Below are positions 8,174 through 15,859 of a stretch of DNA of 33,359 bases, one piece after another (position 1 is the stretch's first letter; every line of letters begins with the position of its first letter). Origin of the DNA: an uncultured Eubacterium sp. (lineage in GTDB: Bacteria; Bacillota; Clostridia; Lachnospirales; Lachnospiraceae); assembly GCA_934317205.1 (NCBI GenBank), contig CAKREL010000014.1, positions 1 through 33,359 of the forward strand, in the 5' to 3' direction. Below the pieces are notes generated by a model that worked only from the letters and a program-made list of their open reading frames with translations, made no database searches and had not been told where the DNA came from. Both the position numbers and the translations under genes were made by a program.

Positions 8174-9724
8174 TTAATAATGTGTTGATCCATCAGAATC
8201 TACTGCACGGATACCCTCTTTTGCCGTTTTTCCATATGGAAAGGCAATGCGTTCATCTTCGCTCAGTCCGGATTTAATTTCAATTGTATCTCCGTAAATG
8301 ATTCTTCCTGTTTTCACATACTGTTTTACCAAACGATCATTTTCATCTGCTTTCAGTACGTAAGACTTTCCATTTTCCGTACGAACATATCCTTTAAAAA
8401 TATAAAGGGAACTTCCTGTCTCTTCACCGGAAACTGTCATGGTCAGATCTACATATTCGCCATTTCGAAATCCTGACGTATCTTCAATATGAGCGACAAA
8501 TGGATAATAAGATACATTATTATTGCCTTCTCCATAAGAAGAAACATCTGTGGAAGGATAGTTTTTAATCTCAGTAATCTCTGCCTCGCAGCTTGATCCA
8601 CTTTCCCAGGAAGAGACACTGACCATCTGTCCCGGTTTTACCTTATCCAGAAGTAATTCGCTGATTCCTCCTGTCACATACAGACCTTCCGAACCTGTCA
8701 CTTCCATAAATGGCGTACCGTCATTTGGCAAATTGTCTTTATCCTGCAGATTTTTTACTACGCCGGTAACTGTAGCATATATAATCCCATCTGAACTCTG
8801 TGCTTTTAGTTTTTCCACTTCCAGTTCTGCTTTTCGCTTATTCAGATCCAGTTCTTTGATTTTTTTCTCCTGCTCCGCGATCATATCATTTAATTCTGCC
8901 TGAGTGTAACCGCCCATACTTGATGTTCCGTCATTAACAACACCCGCATCATCCTCTGCATCTGACGCATCATCTGAAATCTGGCTGTGATCATATACAG
9001 ACCATTTCGTATCTCCAGCAGGCACAACGATCTGCGCACCGTCCACTTCCCATGCAGTCACAAGTTCTCCGGAAACATCATTATTTTCCCGGATCTCGAA
9101 TATGACATATGTCTTTTCTTCTGCCAACTGATTTAAAAAGCCTCCCGTCACATAAGCTGATTCTGTACACAGATAACGATAAGGATTCTCTTTGCTGCCA
9201 TCTGCACTGTTCTGATTATAAGGAACAGCCGTCCAGGAAATATAATTGTACGCATTTCCTGTCATTTCCTGCACATGCGGTGTATCAGGTTCTGGTGTCA
9301 CCGGATTGGCTGGCTCCACATATGGTTTTGTATTTTTTAATTTTTTCAAATCATTCTGGGCAATGACAATCTGATTCTTCAGATTTTCCACTTCCAGCTG
9401 TTTCCCTTGCAGATTCAGAGAAGCTACTGTAGTATCAAGTGCCAGCAGTTTATCACCTTTCTGCACCTGCTGTCCTTCTTTCACATACACCTCTTTGATT
9501 TCATCCGCATTTGTAATTTCCACAGACTGAGAATAATCATTAGTGATCATTCCGGAGCTATTAACATCGTCTCCCCAATATCCGCTATTCAAATCCGCCA
9601 CCGGCATAACTTCTGCTGTCATCCTGGAGCGCTGAATATACAATCCACCGCATATTCCTCCGGCTGCCACAGCGGCAACAATGGCGATTATAAGAACACG
9701 TTTCATGACCTTCTTATTTTTCAT
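8174..9724 (-). CDS. HlyD-type membrane fusion (adaptor) protein, second of two
   Basis: The 516-residue protein has an N-terminal membrane anchor (about residues 8-30) followed by the halves of a lipoyl/biotinyl-like domain, with the EVYVKEGQQVQKGDKLLALDT signature at about 76-97. Two helical stretches form a coiled-coil hairpin (about 100-130 and 285-315), separated by an unusually long insert of about 150 residues. A beta-barrel region and a membrane-proximal domain follow. The ATG overlaps the ATPase stop codon as ATGA and has GAGGAGG upstream. In a Gram-positive cell the adaptor would sit outside the membrane and couple to the permease. The insert in the hairpin is the odd feature; I do not recognise its fold. 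Confidence 0.9.
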   Translation of the reverse strand: MKNKKVMKRVLIIAIVAAVAAGGICGGLYIQRSRMTAEVMPVADLNSGYWGDDVNSSGMITNDYSQSVEITNADEIKEVYVKEGQQVQKGDKLLALDTTVASLNLQGKQLEVENLKNQIVIAQNDLKKLKNTKPYVEPANPVTPEPDTPHVQEMTGNAYNYISWTAVPYNQNSADGSKENPYRYLCTESAYVTGGFLNQLAEEKTYVIFEIRENNDVSGELVTAWEVDGAQIVVPAGDTKWSVYDHSQISDDASDAEDDAGVVNDGTSSMGGYTQAELNDMIAEQEKKIKELDLNKRKAELEVEKLKAQSSDGIIYATVTGVVKNLQDKDNLPNDGTPFMEVTGSEGLYVTGGISELLLDKVKPGQMVSVSSWESGSSCEAEITEIKNYPSTDVSSYGEGNNNVSYYPFVAHIEDTSGFRNGEYVDLTMTVSGEETGSSLYIFKGYVRTENGKSYVLKADENDRLVKQYVKTGRIIYGDTIEIKSGLSEDERIAFPYGKTAKEGIRAVDSDGSTHY

Positions 9725-10395
9725 TCTGCCGCCTCCTCTATCTCACCATCGATAATACGGATCACACGTTTTGCATAAGAAGCAATCTTCGCATCATGTG
9801 TGATCATTACAATTGTTACGCCTTCTTCGTTCAGTCGGTCAAAAAGTTCCATGATCTGCTTGCCAGATTTGGAGTCCAACGCGCCAGTCGGTTCATCAGC
9901 CAACAAAATTTTGGGATTATTTACCATGGCACGGGCAATAGCCACACGCTGCTTTTGCCCGCCTGAAAGCTGTGTCGGTTTGAAATCCACACGATCAGCC
10001 AAGCCTACTCGTTCCAATGCTGCTGCTGCACGTTTTTCCCTATCAGTTTTTTTCACGCCTGCATAAATCAGCGGAAGTGCTACATTTTCCAATGCGGACT
10101 CCCGCGGAAGCAGGTGAAAACTCTGAAATACAAATCCGATACTATTCAGTCTGACATCTGCCAATTCCCGGTCTTTGTACTTCAATACATCTTCTCCTGA
10201 CAGTTCATAAGTTCCACTGGTTGGCAGATCCAGACAGCCAATAATATTCATCAATGTCGTTTTTCCAGAACCGGAAGGTCCCATGATCGCCACATATTCT
10301 CCCTCTTCCACAGAAAGACTCACATCTTTCAATACAGGAACTACCAGTTTTTCCTGCTGATAATCCTTATAAATATGACTAAGATTTAAAAGCAT
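9721..10395 (-). CDS. ABC transporter ATP-binding protein (MacB/LolD type)
   Basis: The 224-residue ATPase starts at the ATG at 10393-10395, with AGGAGG 7 bases upstream. A longer in-frame start would run into the preceding gene and is rejected. All motifs are present: Walker A GPSGSGKT (39-46), Q-loop Gln91, signature LSGGQ (143-147), Walker B ILLADEP (163-169) and the switch His200. The sequence MNIIGCLDLPTSG after Walker A is typical of the MacB/LolD/YknY group. It energises the neighbouring permease. Confidence 0.95.
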   Translation of the reverse strand: MLLNLSHIYKDYQQEKLVVPVLKDVSLSVEEGEYVAIMGPSGSGKTTLMNIIGCLDLPTSGTYELSGEDVLKYKDRELADVRLNSIGFVFQSFHLLPRESALENVALPLIYAGVKKTDREKRAAAALERVGLADRVDFKPTQLSGGQKQRVAIARAMVNNPKILLADEPTGALDSKSGKQIMELFDRLNEEGVTIVMITHDAKIASYAKRVIRIIDGEIEEAAE

Positions 10396-10405
10396 ATGCA
10401 CCCTC

Positions 10406-11806
10406 CTATTCTGCCGCCGGAGTGTCTGAACTTCCTGTGTCAGCACCTGAATCTCCATCTACGACCGGCTGCATATCACTTTCATCTACCATACCACTAT
10501 CAGTATCCTCATCCATACTATAAGCATCTGCTTCGCCATCAGAAGAAAGATCCTCCCGGAATCCTTCCTCCATCATGTCTTCTCCCATATCTTCGGAAAG
10601 CATATCATCATCCGGATATTCTTCCATCATGCCTTCATCTACATTCGTGGTTGTTTTTAAACCTATACGGAATCCAGATACCGGCCACGCGATATAATCT
10701 GTCAGTTCCAGACCAGATGTAATCTCATACAGATCCATACCTTCATCATATTCCCCAAGTTCAACTGTACGTTTCTCCAGTTTTCCTTTTCCGTTATCTG
10801 CCCATACATATGGTGTATCCTCGTCTTGCACAATATATCCACTGTAAAGCCAGATTCCATCTTTTGCATCCGTCTGTCCTTCATCCAGTTCCACATACAG
10901 ATGCTGTCCAAGCATCAGGCCATCTGTAGAATCAAGTTTGACATAAAATGGATATTTACTGGACTGATTATCAGAATTGGAACTGTCATAAGACATGTTG
11001 TTATTATTCGCCTGTTTATTTTCCGTATCAATTTTCTCGATTGTTCCTGTCCAAGTCTTTGTCTCATCTACTCTGGAACGTAAAATCACACTCTGGCCCT
11101 CGGAAAGACTATATACGTTTGTCTCATTAACAGTCCCTTTCACACGATAATCACCAATAGTCAGAATTGACATAAATGGCTGCTGGTTACCGTACTGATC
11201 TGTACTTTCGTTCTCATTAATAGATTTTACAATACCATTGATTTTGCTGCTCACGGTTGACTGAGACATCGTATCTTCCATCTTCTGAATCTCTAATTTC
11301 TTGCTCTGCTGCTCAAATTCAGACTGCTTGATGGAAGTCTGCAGACTCTGGATCTGCACTGTATAATTAAACTGCTCATCTTTGGATGCTGCATTTTTTT
11401 CCGCTGTTAATGTCTTGATCTGATTGTTATAGTCTGTAATCTGATTCGCAATAGTTTCCAGCTCTAACTTCGCCTGTGCAATTTGCAAACTCAGATCATC
11501 TGTCTTGTACTCGAATAACGGAGTTCCCTCCTGCACTTCGTCACCTACGGATACAAAAATCTCTTTCACAGTCTGGTCTGATGTCAGATTTACATCCCAT
11601 GTATCCTGAGATTCTACAACACCCATGTAACGGTTCTGCCCGCCTCCATTGCTGCCATTTACCAAAGACTGCACTGATTCCACATAGGCTGCATCTCCGC
11701 CGCCACTGCTTTTCCCCAATTTACCTTTCAGGAAAAAACCAACCGATACTGCAGCAATTGCAATTATGATCACAACTGCTAAAATGATTTTTTTCTTCTT
11801 GCTCAT
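10406..11806 (-). CDS. HlyD-type membrane fusion (adaptor) protein with acidic tail, first of two
   Basis: First gene of the efflux operon, 466 residues, with GGAGGAG before the ATG. A membrane anchor (about residues 6-27) and a Gly/Ser linker are followed by a split lipoyl domain, a coiled-coil hairpin rich in Gln/Lys/Glu (about 105-185) and a beta-barrel region. The last 77 residues are exceptional: about 30 are Asp or Glu and only one is basic. This tail lies beyond the point where related adaptors normally end. It is likely disordered and extracytoplasmic, and might bind cations, a cationic substrate or the wall. That role is inference. The presence of a second adaptor two genes later suggests a hetero-oligomeric adaptor ring. 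Confidence 0.88.
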   Translation of the reverse strand: MSKKKKIILAVVIIIAIAAVSVGFFLKGKLGKSSGGGDAAYVESVQSLVNGSNGGGQNRYMGVVESQDTWDVNLTSDQTVKEIFVSVGDEVQEGTPLFEYKTDDLSLQIAQAKLELETIANQITDYNNQIKTLTAEKNAASKDEQFNYTVQIQSLQTSIKQSEFEQQSKKLEIQKMEDTMSQSTVSSKINGIVKSINENESTDQYGNQQPFMSILTIGDYRVKGTVNETNVYSLSEGQSVILRSRVDETKTWTGTIEKIDTENKQANNNNMSYDSSNSDNQSSKYPFYVKLDSTDGLMLGQHLYVELDEGQTDAKDGIWLYSGYIVQDEDTPYVWADNGKGKLEKRTVELGEYDEGMDLYEITSGLELTDYIAWPVSGFRIGLKTTTNVDEGMMEEYPDDDMLSEDMGEDMMEEGFREDLSSDGEADAYSMDEDTDSGMVDESDMQPVVDGDSGADTGSSDTPAAE

Positions 11807-11884
11807 ATCGCACTCCTCCTATAATCAGAAAATCAACCAACCATTACTGTATGTTCTGATTAAAAGTGCTCTTGCTGCACTCTC

Positions 11885-11928
11885 CCGACAAACAAAAATG
11901 GCTACAGATTTCCTTTCTGTAACCATTT
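11885..11928 (-). terminator. Intrinsic terminator upstream of the efflux operon
   Basis: A 13-base stem with one G-U pair (arms 11916-11928 and 11896-11908, loop of 7) is followed on the minus strand by TTTTTGTTTGT. It ends leftward transcripts arriving from the prophage or from a former host neighbour, or it acts as an attenuator in the efflux operon leader. I see no convincing sigma-A promoter between it and the first adaptor gene, which favours attenuation. Confidence 0.7.
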
Positions 11929-12016
11929 TAACATGATGCAATTTTTAATACTATTAAGATACCCTTAATTTTTATTTTTCTGCAAGCCCTGTATTTAAGC
12001 CATTCTTCAAAAAAAT

Positions 12017-12038
12017 TTGTTACTAACTTGTTACTAAC
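12017..12038. repeat. Perfect tandem 11-base repeat at the prophage left end
   Basis: TTGTTACTAAC occurs twice head to tail (12017-12027 and 12028-12038), 35 bases beyond the last prophage gene. Paired short direct repeats next to the attachment core are typical arm-type binding sites of tyrosine integrases. The prophage boundary should lie nearby, at about 11930-12040. The matching att copy and the integrase lie outside this window, so this is a positional argument. Confidence 0.4.
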
Positions 12039-12072
12039 CGTTTATGTTTATCTGCTTCTATCTTTAATTATT

Positions 12073-13038
12073 TTATACTATAAGTCGACCTTTAACAACA
12101 CTGCAGTTGACATTTCCAGAATAATCAAAATCTACTTTTCCATTGCGGACGTACCACACGCCATTTTTATTGGCAGCCAAACCGTTATAGCTGAAATCAA
12201 CCATTCCATCTTTCAGTTTCCACCAGCCGTATTCGTTATTTTCTACGCTATTGCAGGTGAAATCGACTTTACCGTTGACGATGCGCCACCATCCATTCAG
12301 ATTCTGTGCAATACCTGTGTAGCCAAAATCTACCTTTCCATTGCGGACGAACCACCAGCCGTTTTTATTCTGTGCTACAGTGGTGACGTTTGATGCAATC
12401 TGTCCATTCTCATAATAGTACCAGTTTCCGTCTGCTGCTCTCTCGTCAGCAACACGGCCGTTGAGATTTGCCGGAATTTCTTCCAGAGATTTATTCATAA
12501 TCGCATAAGCCACTGCTTTGGCGATTGCTTTGTAGCCAACTTTCTGGTGCAAGTTGTAATCGTCCCGGTCATCCACGAAGCAGATCTCCAGCAGAAGTGC
12601 CGGTGCATTGGTTTTGTTCAGTACCTTGAGTTTTTTGGAAATTTTAGTACCGCGGTCTGTAAATCCAAACTTGCTCATGTTCGCGCGGATCCGCTCTGCC
12701 ATTTGTGGCTTTCCTTTGTTCATGGCATTTACCCACACTTCAAAACCTCCGATGCGGCTGTCTCCCGGATAATCATTCCGGCCGGAATTCAGATGAATCG
12801 AAAATACAAACGATACACTGTGCGAGTTACATTTTGCCACAATTTTATTCAGGACATCATCCTGGCTGCTGCCATTGTCTACGGTGTCATTGTAGACGAT
12901 CCAGCCGTTGCTCTTTAAAATATTGATCATCTCTGCTACGATCAAACGATTCTCTTTGGACTCATCAAGCAGGCCTACGGCTCCACATGCTACTTTACCC
13001 GCCGGGTTGTGGCCAGCATGAACACTAATTGCTGCCAT
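12073..13038 (-). CDS. Endolysin: N-acetylmuramoyl-L-alanine amidase with wall-binding repeats
   Basis: The enzyme cleaves the bond between MurNAc and L-Ala in peptidoglycan to release phage. The chosen start is the ATG at 13036-13038 with GAGGAGG upstream, giving 321 residues. Residues 1-185 form an Amidase_3 domain: the zinc ligands fit His in SVHAGH (7 or 10), a Glu in DESKE (26-29), His82 in SIHLNS and Glu151 in LLLEICF. Residues about 200-310 contain five aromatic repeats of about 20-22 residues of the NGWWxVxNGKVDF type, which resemble choline- or wall-binding repeats. It overlaps the holin gene by 14 bases. Confidence 0.93.
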   Translation of the reverse strand: MAAISVHAGHNPAGKVACGAVGLLDESKENRLIVAEMINILKSNGWIVYNDTVDNGSSQDDVLNKIVAKCNSHSVSFVFSIHLNSGRNDYPGDSRIGGFEVWVNAMNKGKPQMAERIRANMSKFGFTDRGTKISKKLKVLNKTNAPALLLEICFVDDRDDYNLHQKVGYKAIAKAVAYAIMNKSLEEIPANLNGRVADERAADGNWYYYENGQIASNVTTVAQNKNGWWFVRNGKVDFGYTGIAQNLNGWWRIVNGKVDFTCNSVENNEYGWWKLKDGMVDFSYNGLAANKNGVWYVRNGKVDFDYSGNVNCSVVKGRLIV

Positions 13039-13510
13039 TATTATCATCCTCCTCATCAATATTTACGGCATTTTCTGTGTATCTTTTAATATTCTTCACA
13101 ATCGGCATCAGGAATTTTGGAATCCCCACTCCAATATCAATCATATTCTCCAAGATGCTGATCAGTTCGTTACAGATGATCCAGATTGCCACGAAGCAGG
13201 CAACCAAAAATGTGATGTGCAGATCATATCCAAGAGCACCGGATGCATATTTCAGCAACTGGTCAATGATTGCTCCAACAACTACCAGAAGCCACATGGT
13301 CACCTTTTTCTGAATTCCGCGGATGCTCTTGTAGGAGCTGATTTTCCCATCCGTCCGGTACTTCGCCGCCATCAGGCCTGTGACATAATCGATGATATTG
13401 CAAGCTACCATTAAAAGAACTGGGATGTACAAAACTCCCAGAATTGACGACAGGAATGCCATTACTCCTGTCACGACTACTTTTACTGCGTTTACATTGT
13501 TCATAAGCAT
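13025..13510 (-). CDS. Phage holin (phi29/Cp-1 holin family type)
   Basis: Holins permeabilise the membrane so that the endolysin can reach the wall. The 161-residue protein has hydrophobic segments at about 15-42, 70-90 and 98-120, and the motif NIIDYVTGLMAAKYR after the first pair, which marks the Phage_holin_4 (toxin secretion/phage lysis) group. The C-terminus is acidic. An AAAGG site precedes the start. A second ATG two codons later is equally possible. It is coupled to the amidase gene by overlap. Confidence 0.9.
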   Translation of the reverse strand: MLMNNVNAVKVVVTGVMAFLSSILGVLYIPVLLMVACNIIDYVTGLMAAKYRTDGKISSYKSIRGIQKKVTMWLLVVVGAIIDQLLKYASGALGYDLHITFLVACFVAIWIICNELISILENMIDIGVGIPKFLMPIVKNIKRYTENAVNIDEEDDNNGSN

Positions 13511-13531
13511 TTTTCCTTTCTTTTTTTCTTA

Positions 13532-13562
13532 TAAAAAGAGCCGGCACCGAAGTGTCGACTCT
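13532..13562 (-). terminator. Intrinsic terminator before the lysis genes
   Basis: AGAGTCG-A-CAC, a TTCG tetraloop, then GTG-C-CGGCTCT form a 10-pair stem with one mismatch, followed by TTTTTAT on the minus strand. It starts 2 bases after the stop codon of the proline-rich gene and ends 21 bases before the holin start. Lysis genes must be reached by read-through, antitermination or a promoter that I do not see. Confidence 0.75.
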
Positions 13563-13564
13563 GA

Positions 13565-13852
13565 TTAACGATCTTCTGCTGCCAGATCTGAATCTGGTGT
13601 ATCTACCACTACCTCAGCCTTAGTGTCCCCGCATCTACGTTTCTTTCTTGGCTTTGGCATTGGCTCCGGAACTGGAGTTTGTGTCGGTTCCGGCATTGGT
13701 GGAACAGGTGGTGCTACTGGCTCCTGCTGTGATTCCCGGATCTTCCGTTCGATAAATCTGAGACAGTCTGCCATAACCTTTGTGCTCTCCCCTTTCGTTT
13801 CAACATCTTTCAGTGTGTTGTATAGCATTTCTAAATCCTGTGTATGTATCAT
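13565..13852 (-). CDS. Small proline-rich phage protein, function unknown
   Basis: The 95-residue product has a helical N-terminal half (about 1-42) and a Pro-rich middle (about 44-68) with repeated PxP motifs, then a basic RKKRR patch and an acidic end. It lies between the tail-fibre genes and the holin, a place often taken by small tail or lysis accessory genes. The ribosome binding site is AAGGG about 9 bases from the ATG. I do not recognise a family. The phage context and clean spacing support it as a real gene. Confidence 0.7.
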   Translation of the reverse strand: MIHTQDLEMLYNTLKDVETKGESTKVMADCLRFIERKIRESQQEPVAPPVPPMPEPTQTPVPEPMPKPRKKRRCGDTKAEVVVDTPDSDLAAEDR

Positions 13853-13871
13853 TGTTTTTTCCCTTTTCTGA

Positions 13872-15833
13872 TTATCCGTTAGATGAAGTTACCCATGAAC
13901 CAGATAAAAGCATGTAAAATGCCGGCCTCCTATCAATGCTTCCCTCATAAATAACATAAGGTGCACCACCAAACGAAGTCATCGCATAAACCTGCCACTG
14001 ACCACTCGTATTAAGCATTGCTATACACGGATAGTAAGTATTTGAACCTGTATTTCTGCACCAGCCTGATAAAGTTACGGAATGATTTTTAGGGCGATAC
14101 CGTTCTGGCACTGTTGTGATCAATGTAGTTGCTGGAACTGTCCAGCAATGCAAATGGCACACATAACCATCTTTGTGGAAGTAGCCGGAGTCAGAACGTT
14201 TCTGAGCTTCAAGTTTAGTGTCACCGATATAACAAACATCATCCAGATTAATATGAGATCCTCCAATATCGACATTACCATTATTATCGCATACAACGCA
14301 TGAAGCCGCACCTTGATAACCAGTATACAGACCTGCGATACTGTCTGTCGCAATTACCTGCCCTGCTTCTCGTCCATATCCTACAATATATGTTTCATCT
14401 TGTGATGTTTTCAAACCATAATACAAATCAGTATTATCAGATGTTCCACCAACCATAGCTTTCGAGGCCCTTATATTTCCCGCAAACGTACCCGTTGCTG
14501 CTTCCAACTTTCCACTAAACACACCATTTTTTGCTGTCAACGTGCCGTCTGATGTAATCTGCAGATTTGTTGAATCGACAGTAAAATGACCAGTGGTAAG
14601 GTCTATGCTGTTTCCGGTGATTTTAAGTTCGGAGTTGAGTTGGTTTAAGACATCATTCTTTGATACTTTCAGGGTGATGCTATTTCTGTTCTTCAAAATC
14701 TCAGACTGATAATTCATGCCCTCGGGTGTTGGGCGGCTGGATACTGGTTCTACATACCATGGATATTCAGAATTATAGATATTTGTTTTTGCGGTATAGC
14801 CTCTCCATGCAGTTTGTGTTCCTGAAGATTGCCAATGATAACATCCGCCACCTCTGAGCCATAATATTGGGTATGAACTGTAAGAACATTGTGTACAGGA
14901 TACTGGTGAAACGTCACAAAATTGATAACTGTCATGCACCACTTTTGATATGTCAATATAATCAGCAATTCCCCATCCAGATCCATTCATGTCAATTTCG
15001 AAATTTACGGTATAACCGTCACGATGTTTGCTCCATGATGGAACCGCTGTTCCTTCTAGTGTGTACCAAACACGGATATGTTCGGTGAAACCAGCGTTAA
15101 GACCGCTGTTCGCCAAGAATGGATACCATTTGTTTACATCGTATGTAGATGCTCGAAGATCTAAAACACCTTCATGTTTCCAGTAATTTGTAGCATCCCC
15201 TTTATCGATAAGTCCAATGCTAGTCGTTCTAACAGCCGTTGCCGACACAACCGTGATGACTTTCGCTATTATGAATACATATCCATTTTTGGTTGTATTT
15301 GTCAGTCGTAATAGAACCGTATCTCCGACTTTAACTCCAGATGTACTTGCAACAGTCCACGTGCCACTATAACCATCTTTCGAATATGTGTCGATGTATG
15401 ATTGTGTATACGAATAATTTGTGATAAGAGTGAATATTGAAGCACCTGCCGCTCCCGTAGCTCCAGTAGCTCCAGTCTTTGCCACTGCAAATGAGAACTT
15501 TTTATTAATTGTAACATCATCCACTTTAATCGGAATGATGGCTTCGCAACTACCTGTCAATGTAGCAGTTGTTTTAAATGTTACCGTAGGCGATACCGTA
15601 TTATTATTTGATACTGTCGCAGAGATTCCTGTTGGACAGGTAATGTTAGAAGCTGTGATACTGGATTTGCGCAATGCATTTCCACAATAAGACACAATTT
15701 CTGTGGTACAGTTAAGTCCTGCCGGTGCTCCAGTTGTATTGCCCTGAAAAGTATACGCCTCACTTGTAAGGGTGACGGAATAAGCATCTGACAAATCCAC
15801 AAGCGTGACACTGCTTGACCCTTTTATCGCCAT
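13872..15833 (-). CDS. Tail fibre / receptor-binding-like protein
   Basis: The 653-residue protein has a Cys-containing N-terminal module (about 1-120) that is clearly paralogous to the N-terminus of the neighbouring 355-residue protein. A collagen-like GATGATGAAG hinge follows (about 121-130), then a long beta-rich region with aromatic and Cys-rich patches, a coiled-coil-like stretch with LTAKNGVFSGKLEAATGTF (about 430-455) typical of fibre shafts, and a C-terminal domain. Likely the adhesin that recognises the host surface. GGAGG precedes the ATG by 8 bases. The receptor is unknown. Confidence 0.8.
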   Translation of the reverse strand: MAIKGSSSVTLVDLSDAYSVTLTSEAYTFQGNTTGAPAGLNCTTEIVSYCGNALRKSSITASNITCPTGISATVSNNNTVSPTVTFKTTATLTGSCEAIIPIKVDDVTINKKFSFAVAKTGATGATGAAGASIFTLITNYSYTQSYIDTYSKDGYSGTWTVASTSGVKVGDTVLLRLTNTTKNGYVFIIAKVITVVSATAVRTTSIGLIDKGDATNYWKHEGVLDLRASTYDVNKWYPFLANSGLNAGFTEHIRVWYTLEGTAVPSWSKHRDGYTVNFEIDMNGSGWGIADYIDISKVVHDSYQFCDVSPVSCTQCSYSSYPILWLRGGGCYHWQSSGTQTAWRGYTAKTNIYNSEYPWYVEPVSSRPTPEGMNYQSEILKNRNSITLKVSKNDVLNQLNSELKITGNSIDLTTGHFTVDSTNLQITSDGTLTAKNGVFSGKLEAATGTFAGNIRASKAMVGGTSDNTDLYYGLKTSQDETYIVGYGREAGQVIATDSIAGLYTGYQGAASCVVCDNNGNVDIGGSHINLDDVCYIGDTKLEAQKRSDSGYFHKDGYVCHLHCWTVPATTLITTVPERYRPKNHSVTLSGWCRNTGSNTYYPCIAMLNTSGQWQVYAMTSFGGAPYVIYEGSIDRRPAFYMLLSGSWVTSSNG

Positions 15834-15859
15834 TTTGAATTCCTCCTAACCTAAACACA

